From positions 1 to 64,000 of the forward strand of contig JAFWSH010000003.1 of assembly GCA_017519405.1 (NCBI GenBank): 64,000 nt of DNA. The letters run 5' to 3'. Below are positions 25,904-33,100 of this stretch, in pieces; position 1 is the first letter of the stretch; the number at the start of each line of letters is the position of its first letter. The position numbers were made by a program, and so were the translations under genes. The DNA comes from Clostridia bacterium. Its GTDB lineage: Bacteria > Bacillota > Clostridia > Christensenellales > Aristaeellaceae. The notes below the pieces were generated by a model. The model saw nothing but the letters and a program-made list of their open reading frames with translations. It made no database searches and had not been told where the DNA came from.

Positions 25904-26710
25904 ATGGGAGAGAAAAAGAGACTGGATACAGCCCTGGTGGAGGCCGGCCTGTGCCCCAGCCGGGAGAAAGCTCAGGCGGCCATCATGGCCGGGCAGGTGT
26001 ACATCGGGGAGAGAAAGGCGGAAAAGGCGTCTGAACAGGTGCTGCCGGGGGACAGCGTGACCCTCCGGGCGCCGGCCCATCCCTGGGTGGGCCGGGGCGG
26101 GCTGAAGCTGGAGAAGGCGGTGCAGGCCTTCGGGGCGGACCTGCAGGGCAAGGTCTGCATGGACATCGGCTGTGCCACCGGGGGCTTCACGGACGTATGC
26201 CTGCACAACGGTGCCGCCCACGTCTACGCCATCGACGTGGGGTATGGCCAGTTTGACTGGAAACTGCGCCAGGATCCCCGGGTCACCCTCATGGAGCGGA
26301 CCAATGCCCGGAACCTGACGCCGGAGATGGTGCCCCTGCACCCCACGGTCACCGTGATGGACGTCAGCTTCATCTCCATACGGCTGATCCTGCCGGTGGC
26401 GGCGGAGATCATGGGGGACAGCGGCGTCTTCTACACCCTGATCAAGCCGCAGTTTGAGGCGGGCAGGGGGAAGGTGGGGAAGAACGGCGTGGTGCGCGAT
26501 CCCGCGGTCCACGCGGAGGTGCTCCTGGGCATCGCGGCCTTCGCGGAGGACATGGGCTGGCGGGTGTGCGGCATGGATTTCTCCCCTGTCACAGGTCCCA
26601 AGGGCAACATTGAGTTCCTGGCGGAGATCCGCAAGGCCCGGGAGGACCTGGCCGGCGTGACGGAAGCGGACATCCGGGCCCTGGTGAAGCGGGCCCACGA
26701 GGCGCTGTGA
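25904..26710 (+). CDS. tlyA: TlyA-family rRNA 2'-O-methyltransferase
   Basis: 268 residues. An N-terminal S4 RNA-binding domain (RLDTALVEAGLCPSREKAQA) is followed by the FtsJ-type methyltransferase: GRGGLKLEKAVQAFG, the SAM motif DIGCATGGFTDVCLHNGA, YAIDVGYGQ and DVSFISIRLILP. TlyA methylates ribosomal RNA cytidines, and loss gives capreomycin resistance in species that use it. It follows dxs in the same unit. Confidence 0.93.
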   Translation: MGEKKRLDTALVEAGLCPSREKAQAAIMAGQVYIGERKAEKASEQVLPGDSVTLRAPAHPWVGRGGLKLEKAVQAFGADLQGKVCMDIGCATGGFTDVCLHNGAAHVYAIDVGYGQFDWKLRQDPRVTLMERTNARNLTPEMVPLHPTVTVMDVSFISIRLILPVAAEIMGDSGVFYTLIKPQFEAGRGKVGKNGVVRDPAVHAEVLLGIAAFAEDMGWRVCGMDFSPVTGPKGNIEFLAEIRKAREDLAGVTEADIRALVKRAHEAL

Positions 26711-26724
26711 TGGGCGGTTGGCAC

Positions 26725-26752
26725 TTGCTATTCCCGGCCAACATGGTATAAT
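26725..26752 (+). promoter_or_regulatory. promoter of glnS-gltX
   Basis: TTGCTA (26725-26730), 16 nt, perfect TATAAT (26747-26752). The leader to glnS is under 40 nt, so there is no room for a T-box. Confidence 0.7.
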
Positions 26753-26794
26753 GACATGAGCCTGCGTCAGCGGGCAGGAAAGGGGCTTGTTGCC

Positions 26795-28519
26795 ATGGAT
26801 GACAAGGCACGCAGCAATTTTATCTGGGATATGATTGAGCAGGATCTGTCGGAGGGCGTGTACACCGAGGTGCACACCCGCTTTCCGCCTGAGCCCAACG
26901 GCTATATGCACATCGGCCACTGCAAGGCGCTGATCATGAACTTCCTCACGGCGGAGAAGTTCGGCGGCAAGTGCAACCTGCGCTTCGACGACACCAACCC
27001 CGCCAAGGAGGACATGGAGTTTGTCCGCAACATCGAGAAGGACATCCGCTGGCTGGGCTTCGACTGGACCGGCGGCCTTTTCTACGCCTCCGATTATTAC
27101 GATCTGTGCTACGAGATCGCGGAGGACTGGATCATGCGGGGCCTGGCCTATGTGGACGAGCTGAGCAAGGAGGAGATGCGCGCCTACCGGGGCACCCTCA
27201 CGGAGCCCGGCCGGAACAGCCCCTGGCGGGACCGCCCGGCGGAGGAGAGCCTGAACCTCTTCCGGCGGATGCGAGCCGGCGAATTCCCCGAGGGCAGCCT
27301 CACCCTGCGCATGAAGATTGACATGGCCTCCCCCAACGTGGTGATGCGGGACCCGGCCATGTATCGCATTCTCTACAAGGAGCACTGGCGCACGGGCAAG
27401 AAATGGTGCATCTATCCCATGTATGATTTCGCCCACCCCATCGGGGACGCCATGGAGGGCATCACCCACTCCCTGTGCTCCCTGGAGTATGAGATTCACC
27501 GCCCCCTCTATGACTGGGTGGTGGAGCACGCCGGGAACAAGCTGCCCGGCCATCCCAGGCAGATCGAGTTTGCCCGGCTGAACCTCACCGGCACCATCAT
27601 GAGCAAGCGCTACCTCCGCCAGCTGGTGGAGGGCGGCTACGTGCGGGGCTGGGACGATCCCCGCATGCCCACCCTGTCCGCCCTGCGCCGCCGGGGTTAC
27701 ACCGGGGAGGCCATCCGGGACTTTGTCAGCCGCATCGGCATGAGCAAGGCGGACTCCGTGGTGGACTACGCCCTGCTGGAAAGCTGTGTCCGGGACGACC
27801 TGGGGGAGAAGTCTCCCCGGGCCATGGCGGTGCTGCATCCCCTGAAGGTGATCCTCACCAACTGGCCGGAGGGCGAGACGAAGACCCTCACCGTGGAGAA
27901 CCACCCCGACCACCCCGAGATGGGCACTCACACGGTGACCATCGGGCGGGAAATCTGGATCGAGCAGGACGACTTCATGGAGGAGCCCATCAAGAAGTAT
28001 CAGCGGATGTTCCCGGGCAACGAGGTGCGGCTGAAGGGCGCCTACATCGTGCGCTGCGACGGCTGCGAGAAGGACGCGGAGGGGAACGTCACCGCGGTGC
28101 TGTGCACGGTGGACTTCGACACGGAGAGCGGCACCCCCGGCGCGGACCGCAAGATCAAGGGCAAGACCCTGCACTGGGTCAACGCCGCGGACGCGGTTCC
28201 CTTCGAGGCACGTCTTTATGAACCCCTGCTGGCGGAGGATGACGAGCTGGCGGCGGAGGCGGACCCCGAGGCGGCGGACCCGGATGCCGAGAGCGCGGTG
28301 CCGGCCAAGAAGGACTTCATCAGCCGGCTGAATCCCAACAGCCTGACTGTGGTGAAGGGCTATGCCGAGCCGGTGATCCTGTCCGCGGAGGTGGGGGATA
28401 CCTTCCAGTTCCTCCGCAGCGGCTATTTCTGCAAGGACCCGGACAGCACGGCGGCCATGCCGGTTTTCAACAGAACGGTGGGTCTGCGGGACACGTTTGC
28501 CAAACAGGCCAGGAAGTAA
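26795..28519 (+). CDS. glnS: glutaminyl-tRNA synthetase
   Basis: 574 residues. The class I catalytic domain shows FPPEPNGYMHIGH (HIGH), FDDTNPAKEDMEF, the KMSKS-type loop GTIMSKRYLRQLVEGG, and RGWDDPRMPTLSALRRRGYT. The C-terminal anticodon-binding beta-barrels run from ~340, with an Asp/Glu/Ala-rich insertion around 485-505. The clear PEPNGYMHIGH form marks a true GlnRS rather than a GluRS. The start follows GGAAAGGGG. gltX follows after 16 nt. Confidence 0.95.
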   Translation: MDDKARSNFIWDMIEQDLSEGVYTEVHTRFPPEPNGYMHIGHCKALIMNFLTAEKFGGKCNLRFDDTNPAKEDMEFVRNIEKDIRWLGFDWTGGLFYASDYYDLCYEIAEDWIMRGLAYVDELSKEEMRAYRGTLTEPGRNSPWRDRPAEESLNLFRRMRAGEFPEGSLTLRMKIDMASPNVVMRDPAMYRILYKEHWRTGKKWCIYPMYDFAHPIGDAMEGITHSLCSLEYEIHRPLYDWVVEHAGNKLPGHPRQIEFARLNLTGTIMSKRYLRQLVEGGYVRGWDDPRMPTLSALRRRGYTGEAIRDFVSRIGMSKADSVVDYALLESCVRDDLGEKSPRAMAVLHPLKVILTNWPEGETKTLTVENHPDHPEMGTHTVTIGREIWIEQDDFMEEPIKKYQRMFPGNEVRLKGAYIVRCDGCEKDAEGNVTAVLCTVDFDTESGTPGADRKIKGKTLHWVNAADAVPFEARLYEPLLAEDDELAAEADPEAADPDAESAVPAKKDFISRLNPNSLTVVKGYAEPVILSAEVGDTFQFLRSGYFCKDPDSTAAMPVFNRTVGLRDTFAKQARK

Positions 28520-28535
28520 GGAAAGAGGAAAGAGT

Positions 28536-29999
28536 ATGGAAGTCAGAACCAGATTTGCGCCCAGCCCCACGGGCTTCATGCACCTGGGCGGCGTGCGCAC
28601 CGCGCTCTACGCCTATCTGTTTGCCAAGCAGAACGGCGGCAAATTCATCCTGCGCATCGAGGACACGGACCAGGAGCGCTATGTGGAGGGCGCCGTGGAC
28701 GTGATCTACGACACCCTGCGGGCCTGCGGCCTGAACTGGGATGAGGGCCCCGACGTGGGCGGCCCCGTGGGCCCCTATGTGCAGTCCGAGCGCAAGTCCA
28801 CCTACCTGCCCTATGCTCAGCAGCTGGTGCGCAGCGGCCACGCCTACTACTGCTTCTGCTCCAAGGAGGAGATCGAGGCGCGCCGCGCCGCGGTGGAGGC
28901 CGCCGGCGGCACCTGGAAGTATGACAAGCACTGCCTGCATCTGACCCCTGAGCAGGTGGAGGAGAAGCTGGCGGCGGGGATCCCCTGGACCATCCGCATG
29001 AACGCTCCCACGGAGGGGGAGACCAGCTACCACGACACCGTGTTCGGCGACATGACCTTCCAGAATGCGGAGGCCATGGACGACATGGTGCTCATCAAGC
29101 AGGACGGCATGCCCACCTACAACTTCGCCAACGTGATTGACGACCACCTGATGGGCATCACCCACGTGATGCGGGGGATGGAGTATCTGTCCTCCACGCC
29201 GCGCTACAACTACCTCTACCGGGCCCTGGGCTGGGACATTCCGGTCTATATCCACCTGCCCACCGTCATGCGGGACGCCACCCACAAGCTCTCCAAGCGG
29301 GACGGGGACGCCTACTACTCCGACTACATCGACAAGGGCTATCTCACCGAGGCCCTGGTGAACTACCTGGCCCTGGTGGGCTGGAACCCCGGCGACGAGC
29401 GGGAGTTCTTCACCCTGCCGGAGCTGGTGGAGGCTTTCGATGTGCATCGGCTGAACAAGGCCCCCGGCATCTTCGACGTGAACAAGCTGACCTGGTTCAA
29501 CGCGGAGTACATCCGCCGGATGGACCCGGACCGCTACCTGGCGCTGGCCACCCCGTGGTTTGACCGGGTGCTGGCGGGCCGGAACATCGACTATCACCGC
29601 CTGGCCCAGCTGATGCAGGAGCGGACCGAGATCTTCAGCCAGGTGCCGGGGATGGTGAGCTTCCTGGCGGAGCTGCCGGACTACGATATCGAGCTCTACA
29701 CCCACAAGAAGATGAAGACCAACCCGGAGGTGGCCCGGACCGCCCTGGCGCTGTGCCGCCCTGTGCTGGAGGGCATCGCTCCGGAGGACTGGACCGAGGA
29801 GCAGCTCCACGACCGGCTGATGGCGGCCATTGCGGAGAGCGGCATGAAGAACGGCGCGGTGCTGTGGCCGCTGCGCATCGCCATCTCCGGCCTGGCCTCC
29901 ACCCCCGGCGGCGCCATGGAGATCGCCTACCTCCTGGGCAAGGAGGAGACCCTCCGCCGCCTGACCCTGGGGGAGGAGAAGCTGGCGGCAGCACTGTAA
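28536..29999 (+). CDS. gltX: glutamyl-tRNA synthetase
   Basis: 487 residues. The class I motifs are FAPSPTGFMHLGGVRTALYA and HKLSKRDGDAYYSDYIDKGY (KMSKS-type KLSKR). The C-terminal helical anticodon-binding part follows to residue 487. The ATG has AAAGAGG upstream. It is co-transcribed with glnS. Because a dedicated GlnRS exists, this enzyme may be discriminating for tRNA-Glu; that is inference. Confidence 0.95.
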   Translation: MEVRTRFAPSPTGFMHLGGVRTALYAYLFAKQNGGKFILRIEDTDQERYVEGAVDVIYDTLRACGLNWDEGPDVGGPVGPYVQSERKSTYLPYAQQLVRSGHAYYCFCSKEEIEARRAAVEAAGGTWKYDKHCLHLTPEQVEEKLAAGIPWTIRMNAPTEGETSYHDTVFGDMTFQNAEAMDDMVLIKQDGMPTYNFANVIDDHLMGITHVMRGMEYLSSTPRYNYLYRALGWDIPVYIHLPTVMRDATHKLSKRDGDAYYSDYIDKGYLTEALVNYLALVGWNPGDEREFFTLPELVEAFDVHRLNKAPGIFDVNKLTWFNAEYIRRMDPDRYLALATPWFDRVLAGRNIDYHRLAQLMQERTEIFSQVPGMVSFLAELPDYDIELYTHKKMKTNPEVARTALALCRPVLEGIAPEDWTEEQLHDRLMAAIAESGMKNGAVLWPLRIAISGLASTPGGAMEIAYLLGKEETLRRLTLGEEKLAAAL

Positions 30000-30014
30000 C
30001 CATTCCACGGAAAA

Positions 30015-30046
30015 AGCGATGGCGTTTCGGCGTCATCGCTCTTTTC
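30015..30046. terminator. bidirectional intrinsic terminator between gltX and the thioesterase gene
   Basis: AGCGATGGCG-TTTCG-GCGTCATCGCT is flanked by CTTTT on the plus side and by AAAAA (T-run on the minus strand) on the other. Confidence 0.8.
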
Positions 30047-30070
30047 GATTCCAGCAGCTCTCAGCGGCGC

Positions 30071-30514
30071 TCAGCGGCTCAGGCGAATCTCCCGGCGGGA
30101 CAGGGCGGCTGCGTACTCCCGGCTCTCCTCCGGGGTCTCCGGCTGAAAGGGGGGCACGGGGATCGGCTTGCCCTCCGCGTCCAGGGCCACGAAAACCAGG
30201 TAGGCCCGGTTGATGAGCTCCCGGGAGCCGTCCAGCCGCTCCACATAGCTGTCCACCCGCACCTCCAGGGAGGTGCGGCCGGTCCAGGTGACCACCGCCT
30301 CCTGCACCACGGTGTCGTTGAGAAAGGCGGGCTGGAGGAAGGAGAGGTTGTCCACGCAGACGGTGGTGACGTTGGACTGGGTGTAGCGGCGGGCGGCAAC
30401 GGCGCCGATGATGTCAATCCAGGCCATGATCTGGCCGCCGAAGAGCCGCGGCTGCTCATAGCCATTGCAGTGCTGGGGCATGACGATCTGCACGCCGGTG
30501 GTTTTCTCCCGCAT
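30071..30514 (-). CDS. acyl-CoA thioesterase, hotdog fold (YciA/BACH-like)
   Basis: 147 residues, one hotdog domain. MPQHCNGYEQPRLFGGQIMA holds the family's substrate-loop motif, followed by WIDIIGAVAARRYT, VDNLSFLQPAFLNDTV and RAYLVFVALDAEGKP. It would hydrolyse acyl-CoA thioesters in the cytosol. The ATG at 30514 is supported by AGGAGGAG 5 nt upstream. It lies 14 nt after the VanW-protein gene and probably shares its message. Confidence 0.85.
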   Translation of the reverse strand: MREKTTGVQIVMPQHCNGYEQPRLFGGQIMAWIDIIGAVAARRYTQSNVTTVCVDNLSFLQPAFLNDTVVQEAVVTWTGRTSLEVRVDSYVERLDGSRELINRAYLVFVALDAEGKPIPVPPFQPETPEESREYAAALSRREIRLSR

Positions 30515-30528
30515 GGGCGCTCCTCCTG

Positions 30529-32148
30529 TCATTGGTTGTACTCCACGGTCTCCTGGTAGGCCTTGTAGGTGGAGGTGCACAGAAGCTCCCGCTTGAATTC
30601 AATGCCGTCATGATACCAGACCTGGTAGGTTTCCACCACATAGCCCTTCCGGGCTTTCACCGTGGTCTGGCGGGTTCCGTAGGGGAGTTCCGGGTTATAG
30701 ACCTCCTTGATGCCGGTGGGCTTTTCCAGGGTTTTGATCACCTTGCTCTCCAGATCGATGGTGATACCCTCGCCCAGACGCACGCCGTAGAGTTCCACGG
30801 TCACCACCCGATCCGCATACCAAGCGACGATGTAGACGGGGTATTCCGTGTTGTTCCGCCACTGGAAGTCCAGCCCGGGCCAGTTGACGGTGGCATCCAG
30901 GCCTTTCTCCACATAGGAGGAGGGCCAGGCGTGGGGACTGCGCTTCACAATCTCAAAGTTGCCCCGGGCTACGGCGTTGAAGAGGGTGGAGGAGGTCTGG
31001 CAGACGCCTCCGCCCACCTCCTCGATGTTCTGGCCGCCGGAGATGGCGGTGGCGGGCTTGTAGCCCTTGCCCTCCGTGCGCTGGCCGGTGGCGTGGTTGA
31101 AGGAGAATTCTTCCCCCGGCTGGACGCAGTAGCCGTTGATGGCCTCGGCGGACAGGCGGATGTTGGTGTTCCGGTTCTTGTTGTTGGTGGTCTTGGTGCT
31201 GTAGCCGGAGATTCTGCCCAAGGTGCCGGCCAGGTCGTCCACAGTCACTGCGGCAAAGAGGGTGTCGGGCTCCATCTGCACCACGGCGTTCATATTGCCG
31301 TGGTCCAGCTCCGTGAGGACGGCCTCGTACAGCTCTGCCGCGTTGAGGGAAGTGCCGCTTTGCTCCCGGGAGAGGGTGAAGTTGTGGGTGGCGGGGTCAA
31401 AGCCGGCGATGGCTGCGTTCACGGGCGGCATTTCCAGCTCCGCCGCAATGCTGTCGGTGATGCTCCGGATGGCCTCCTGGTCGAAGGTCAGCTCGGTCTG
31501 AAACCAGACCGGGTTCTGTTCCCGCTCCCGCAGGGCCCGCAGCCGGGTTTCCATCATGGTCTCGCCGGGCAGGGGATCGGGCTCGGCGGAACTGACCGCC
31601 CAGGCATCCGCCACCACTTCCTCCACGTTGCGGGTCATGGGCACCATGGTGGAGTCAATGGTCCAGGTGCGCCCGGCAATCTGCACCGTGACGGAGAACT
31701 CCCCGCCGCCTGCTGCCGGCACCGCCTCCACGGCGGCCAGCGCGTCCCCATAGGTCATGCCGGACACGTCCACGTTGTCGATCCGGATGCCGCTGCCGAA
31801 AACGCCGTCGGCGGCTGCCACCTCCGCCTGGCTGCTGGCCAGCGCGGAGACAGCGGCTTCGTCGCAGGTCACCAGCTGCTGCCCCACAAAGGCCATGCGG
31901 GGGAGGCCGCCGATGGCTTGCCCCGTCACCTGGGGCAGGATCAGCACTGCCGCGACGGCGATGCCCGCCAGGCTGAACAGGGCCAGCAGCAGCCAGGCAA
32001 AGGTGTGCCTTCGGGGCTTTTTTTCTTCCTGGGGCGGGAGATAGCGCATCTCCTCGTACCCCTGATTCCGCGTCTCCCGCTGCCGCTCACGCGCTTTCAG
32101 CGCCTCTGTGCGGCCCAGGGCAGATCTGCGGTGTCTCTCCTGTGTCAT
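30529..32148 (-). CDS. VanW-family protein with C-terminal G5-like segment
   Basis: 539 residues, membrane-anchored. A basic cytoplasmic N-terminus (1-47) is followed by one membrane helix (~48-72, TFAWLLLALFSLAGIAVAAV). The extracytoplasmic part has a peptidoglycan-binding-4-like region (~115-320) and the VanW domain (~325-460: NTNIRLSAEAINGYCVQPGE, then GGGVCQTSSTLFNAVARG and SSYVEKGLDATV). A G5-like beta domain closes the protein (KARKGYVVETYQVWYHDG). VanW proteins are common envelope proteins in Clostridia, and the name does not imply vancomycin resistance. GGGAGG precedes the ATG. Confidence 0.9.
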   Translation of the reverse strand: MTQERHRRSALGRTEALKARERQRETRNQGYEEMRYLPPQEEKKPRRHTFAWLLLALFSLAGIAVAAVLILPQVTGQAIGGLPRMAFVGQQLVTCDEAAVSALASSQAEVAAADGVFGSGIRIDNVDVSGMTYGDALAAVEAVPAAGGGEFSVTVQIAGRTWTIDSTMVPMTRNVEEVVADAWAVSSAEPDPLPGETMMETRLRALREREQNPVWFQTELTFDQEAIRSITDSIAAELEMPPVNAAIAGFDPATHNFTLSREQSGTSLNAAELYEAVLTELDHGNMNAVVQMEPDTLFAAVTVDDLAGTLGRISGYSTKTTNNKNRNTNIRLSAEAINGYCVQPGEEFSFNHATGQRTEGKGYKPATAISGGQNIEEVGGGVCQTSSTLFNAVARGNFEIVKRSPHAWPSSYVEKGLDATVNWPGLDFQWRNNTEYPVYIVAWYADRVVTVELYGVRLGEGITIDLESKVIKTLEKPTGIKEVYNPELPYGTRQTTVKARKGYVVETYQVWYHDGIEFKRELLCTSTYKAYQETVEYNQ

Positions 32149-32173
32149 CGGATGCCTCCCGGTTATACAAGAA

Positions 32174-32192
32174 TGGCAGCCGGTCGGCTGCC
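32174..32192 (-). terminator. weak terminator-like hairpin after rex
   Basis: GGCAGCC-GACC-GGCTGCC on the minus strand is followed only by ATTCTTGT, so termination is probably partial and the VanW gene may be read through from rex. Confidence 0.35.
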
Positions 32193-32199
32193 GCAGGGT

Positions 32200-32829
32200 T
32201 TATGGCTGCGCCATCCTGTAGGACAGAATGTGCAGGCTGTCGCTCAAGTGGACGTTCACGACGGTGCAGCGCTGGGGGTCATACTGCAGGTCGGTGGGCG
32301 CAAAGTTCCATACGGCCGCCACCTGCTTGGCCAGGAGCCGGTCCATGACCTCCTGGGCGGCGTGCTTGGGAACCGCCAGTACGGCGATGTCCACCAGGTT
32401 TTCGTCGAGAAAGCGCTCCAGATTCTCTGTGCTCTGTACCGTGAGATCGCCGATCTGCCTGCCGATAGCCTCCGGCCGGTTGTCAAACAGGGCGATGGTC
32501 CGGAAGCCCTCGTTGGAGAAGGAGGGATAGCGGGCCACAGCGCTGCCGATGCTGCCGGCTCCGATGATGATCATCCGGTGCTCGTGGTCCAGCCCGAGAA
32601 TCTCCCCGACGCGTTTCTTCAGCTCCGGCACATGGTAGCCATAGCCCTGCCGGCCTACGCCGCCGAAGCAGTTGATGTCCTGGCGGACCTGGGAGGGTGT
32701 CTGGTGCATGCGCTCGCCCAGCTCCTTGGAGGAGATCTGCTCGATGCCCTCCGCTTCCAGCTCCCGCAGATGCCGGTAATAGCTGGGCAGTCGGCGGATC
32801 AGCGCGTCCGAGATGTAGTCATTCGCCAC
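32200..32829 (-). CDS. rex: redox-sensing transcriptional repressor Rex
   Basis: 209 residues. The N-terminal winged helix reads ISDALIRRLPSYYRHLRELE, then SSKELGERMHQTPSQVRQDI and NCFGGVGRQGYGYHV. The Rossmann NAD(H)-binding domain starts at MIIIGAGSIGSAVARY, and LAVPKHAAQEVMDRLL and VWNFAPTDLQ follow as in the family. Rex senses the NADH/NAD+ ratio and represses fermentation genes. The start GTG 32829 has GGAAGGTGGG upstream; the ATG 18 nt earlier has none. Confidence 0.94.
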   Translation of the reverse strand: MANDYISDALIRRLPSYYRHLRELEAEGIEQISSKELGERMHQTPSQVRQDINCFGGVGRQGYGYHVPELKKRVGEILGLDHEHRMIIIGAGSIGSAVARYPSFSNEGFRTIALFDNRPEAIGRQIGDLTVQSTENLERFLDENLVDIAVLAVPKHAAQEVMDRLLAKQVAAVWNFAPTDLQYDPQRCTVVNVHLSDSLHILSYRMAQP

Positions 32830-32865
32830 GGGTTTCCCACCTTCCATGATGGAATGGAATGACCC

Positions 32866-32894
32866 ATCTTACCACATATTCCGGGCAGGAGCAA
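32866..32894 (-). promoter_or_regulatory. promoter of rex
   Basis: Minus-strand TTGCTC (32894-32889), 17 nt, TAAGAT (32871-32866). Confidence 0.6.
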
Positions 32895-33024
32895 GGAGAA
32901 AACCGTGAGGAAAAGTAAATTTCAGGACAGTGTCCCGGGTGAGCACCTTTCCGGAATCCCCTTTCCGGAGGAAGCCGTGCGGGTTGCTGTGTCCCCGGCG
33001 GCTGTGCAGCGGGGGCGAGGAAGA

Positions 33025-33055
33025 CAAAATCCTCCCGCCCGCAGCGGGCAGGAGG
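33025..33055 (-). terminator. intrinsic terminator of the GH3 gene
   Basis: Minus-strand CCTCCTGCCCG-CTG-CGGGCGGGAGG is followed by ATTTTG. It lies 45 nt past the stop codon. The 32895-33024 stretch between it and the rex promoter shows nothing else. Confidence 0.75.
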
Positions 33056-33100
33056 ACAGGGGGATGGGATGCAAGCGGCAGGGTCGGACGACCCGCTGCC

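Noticed and set aside
30529-32148. Vancomycin resistance through VanW
   Set aside because: VanW-domain proteins are widespread envelope proteins, and no vanHAX-type genes are nearby.
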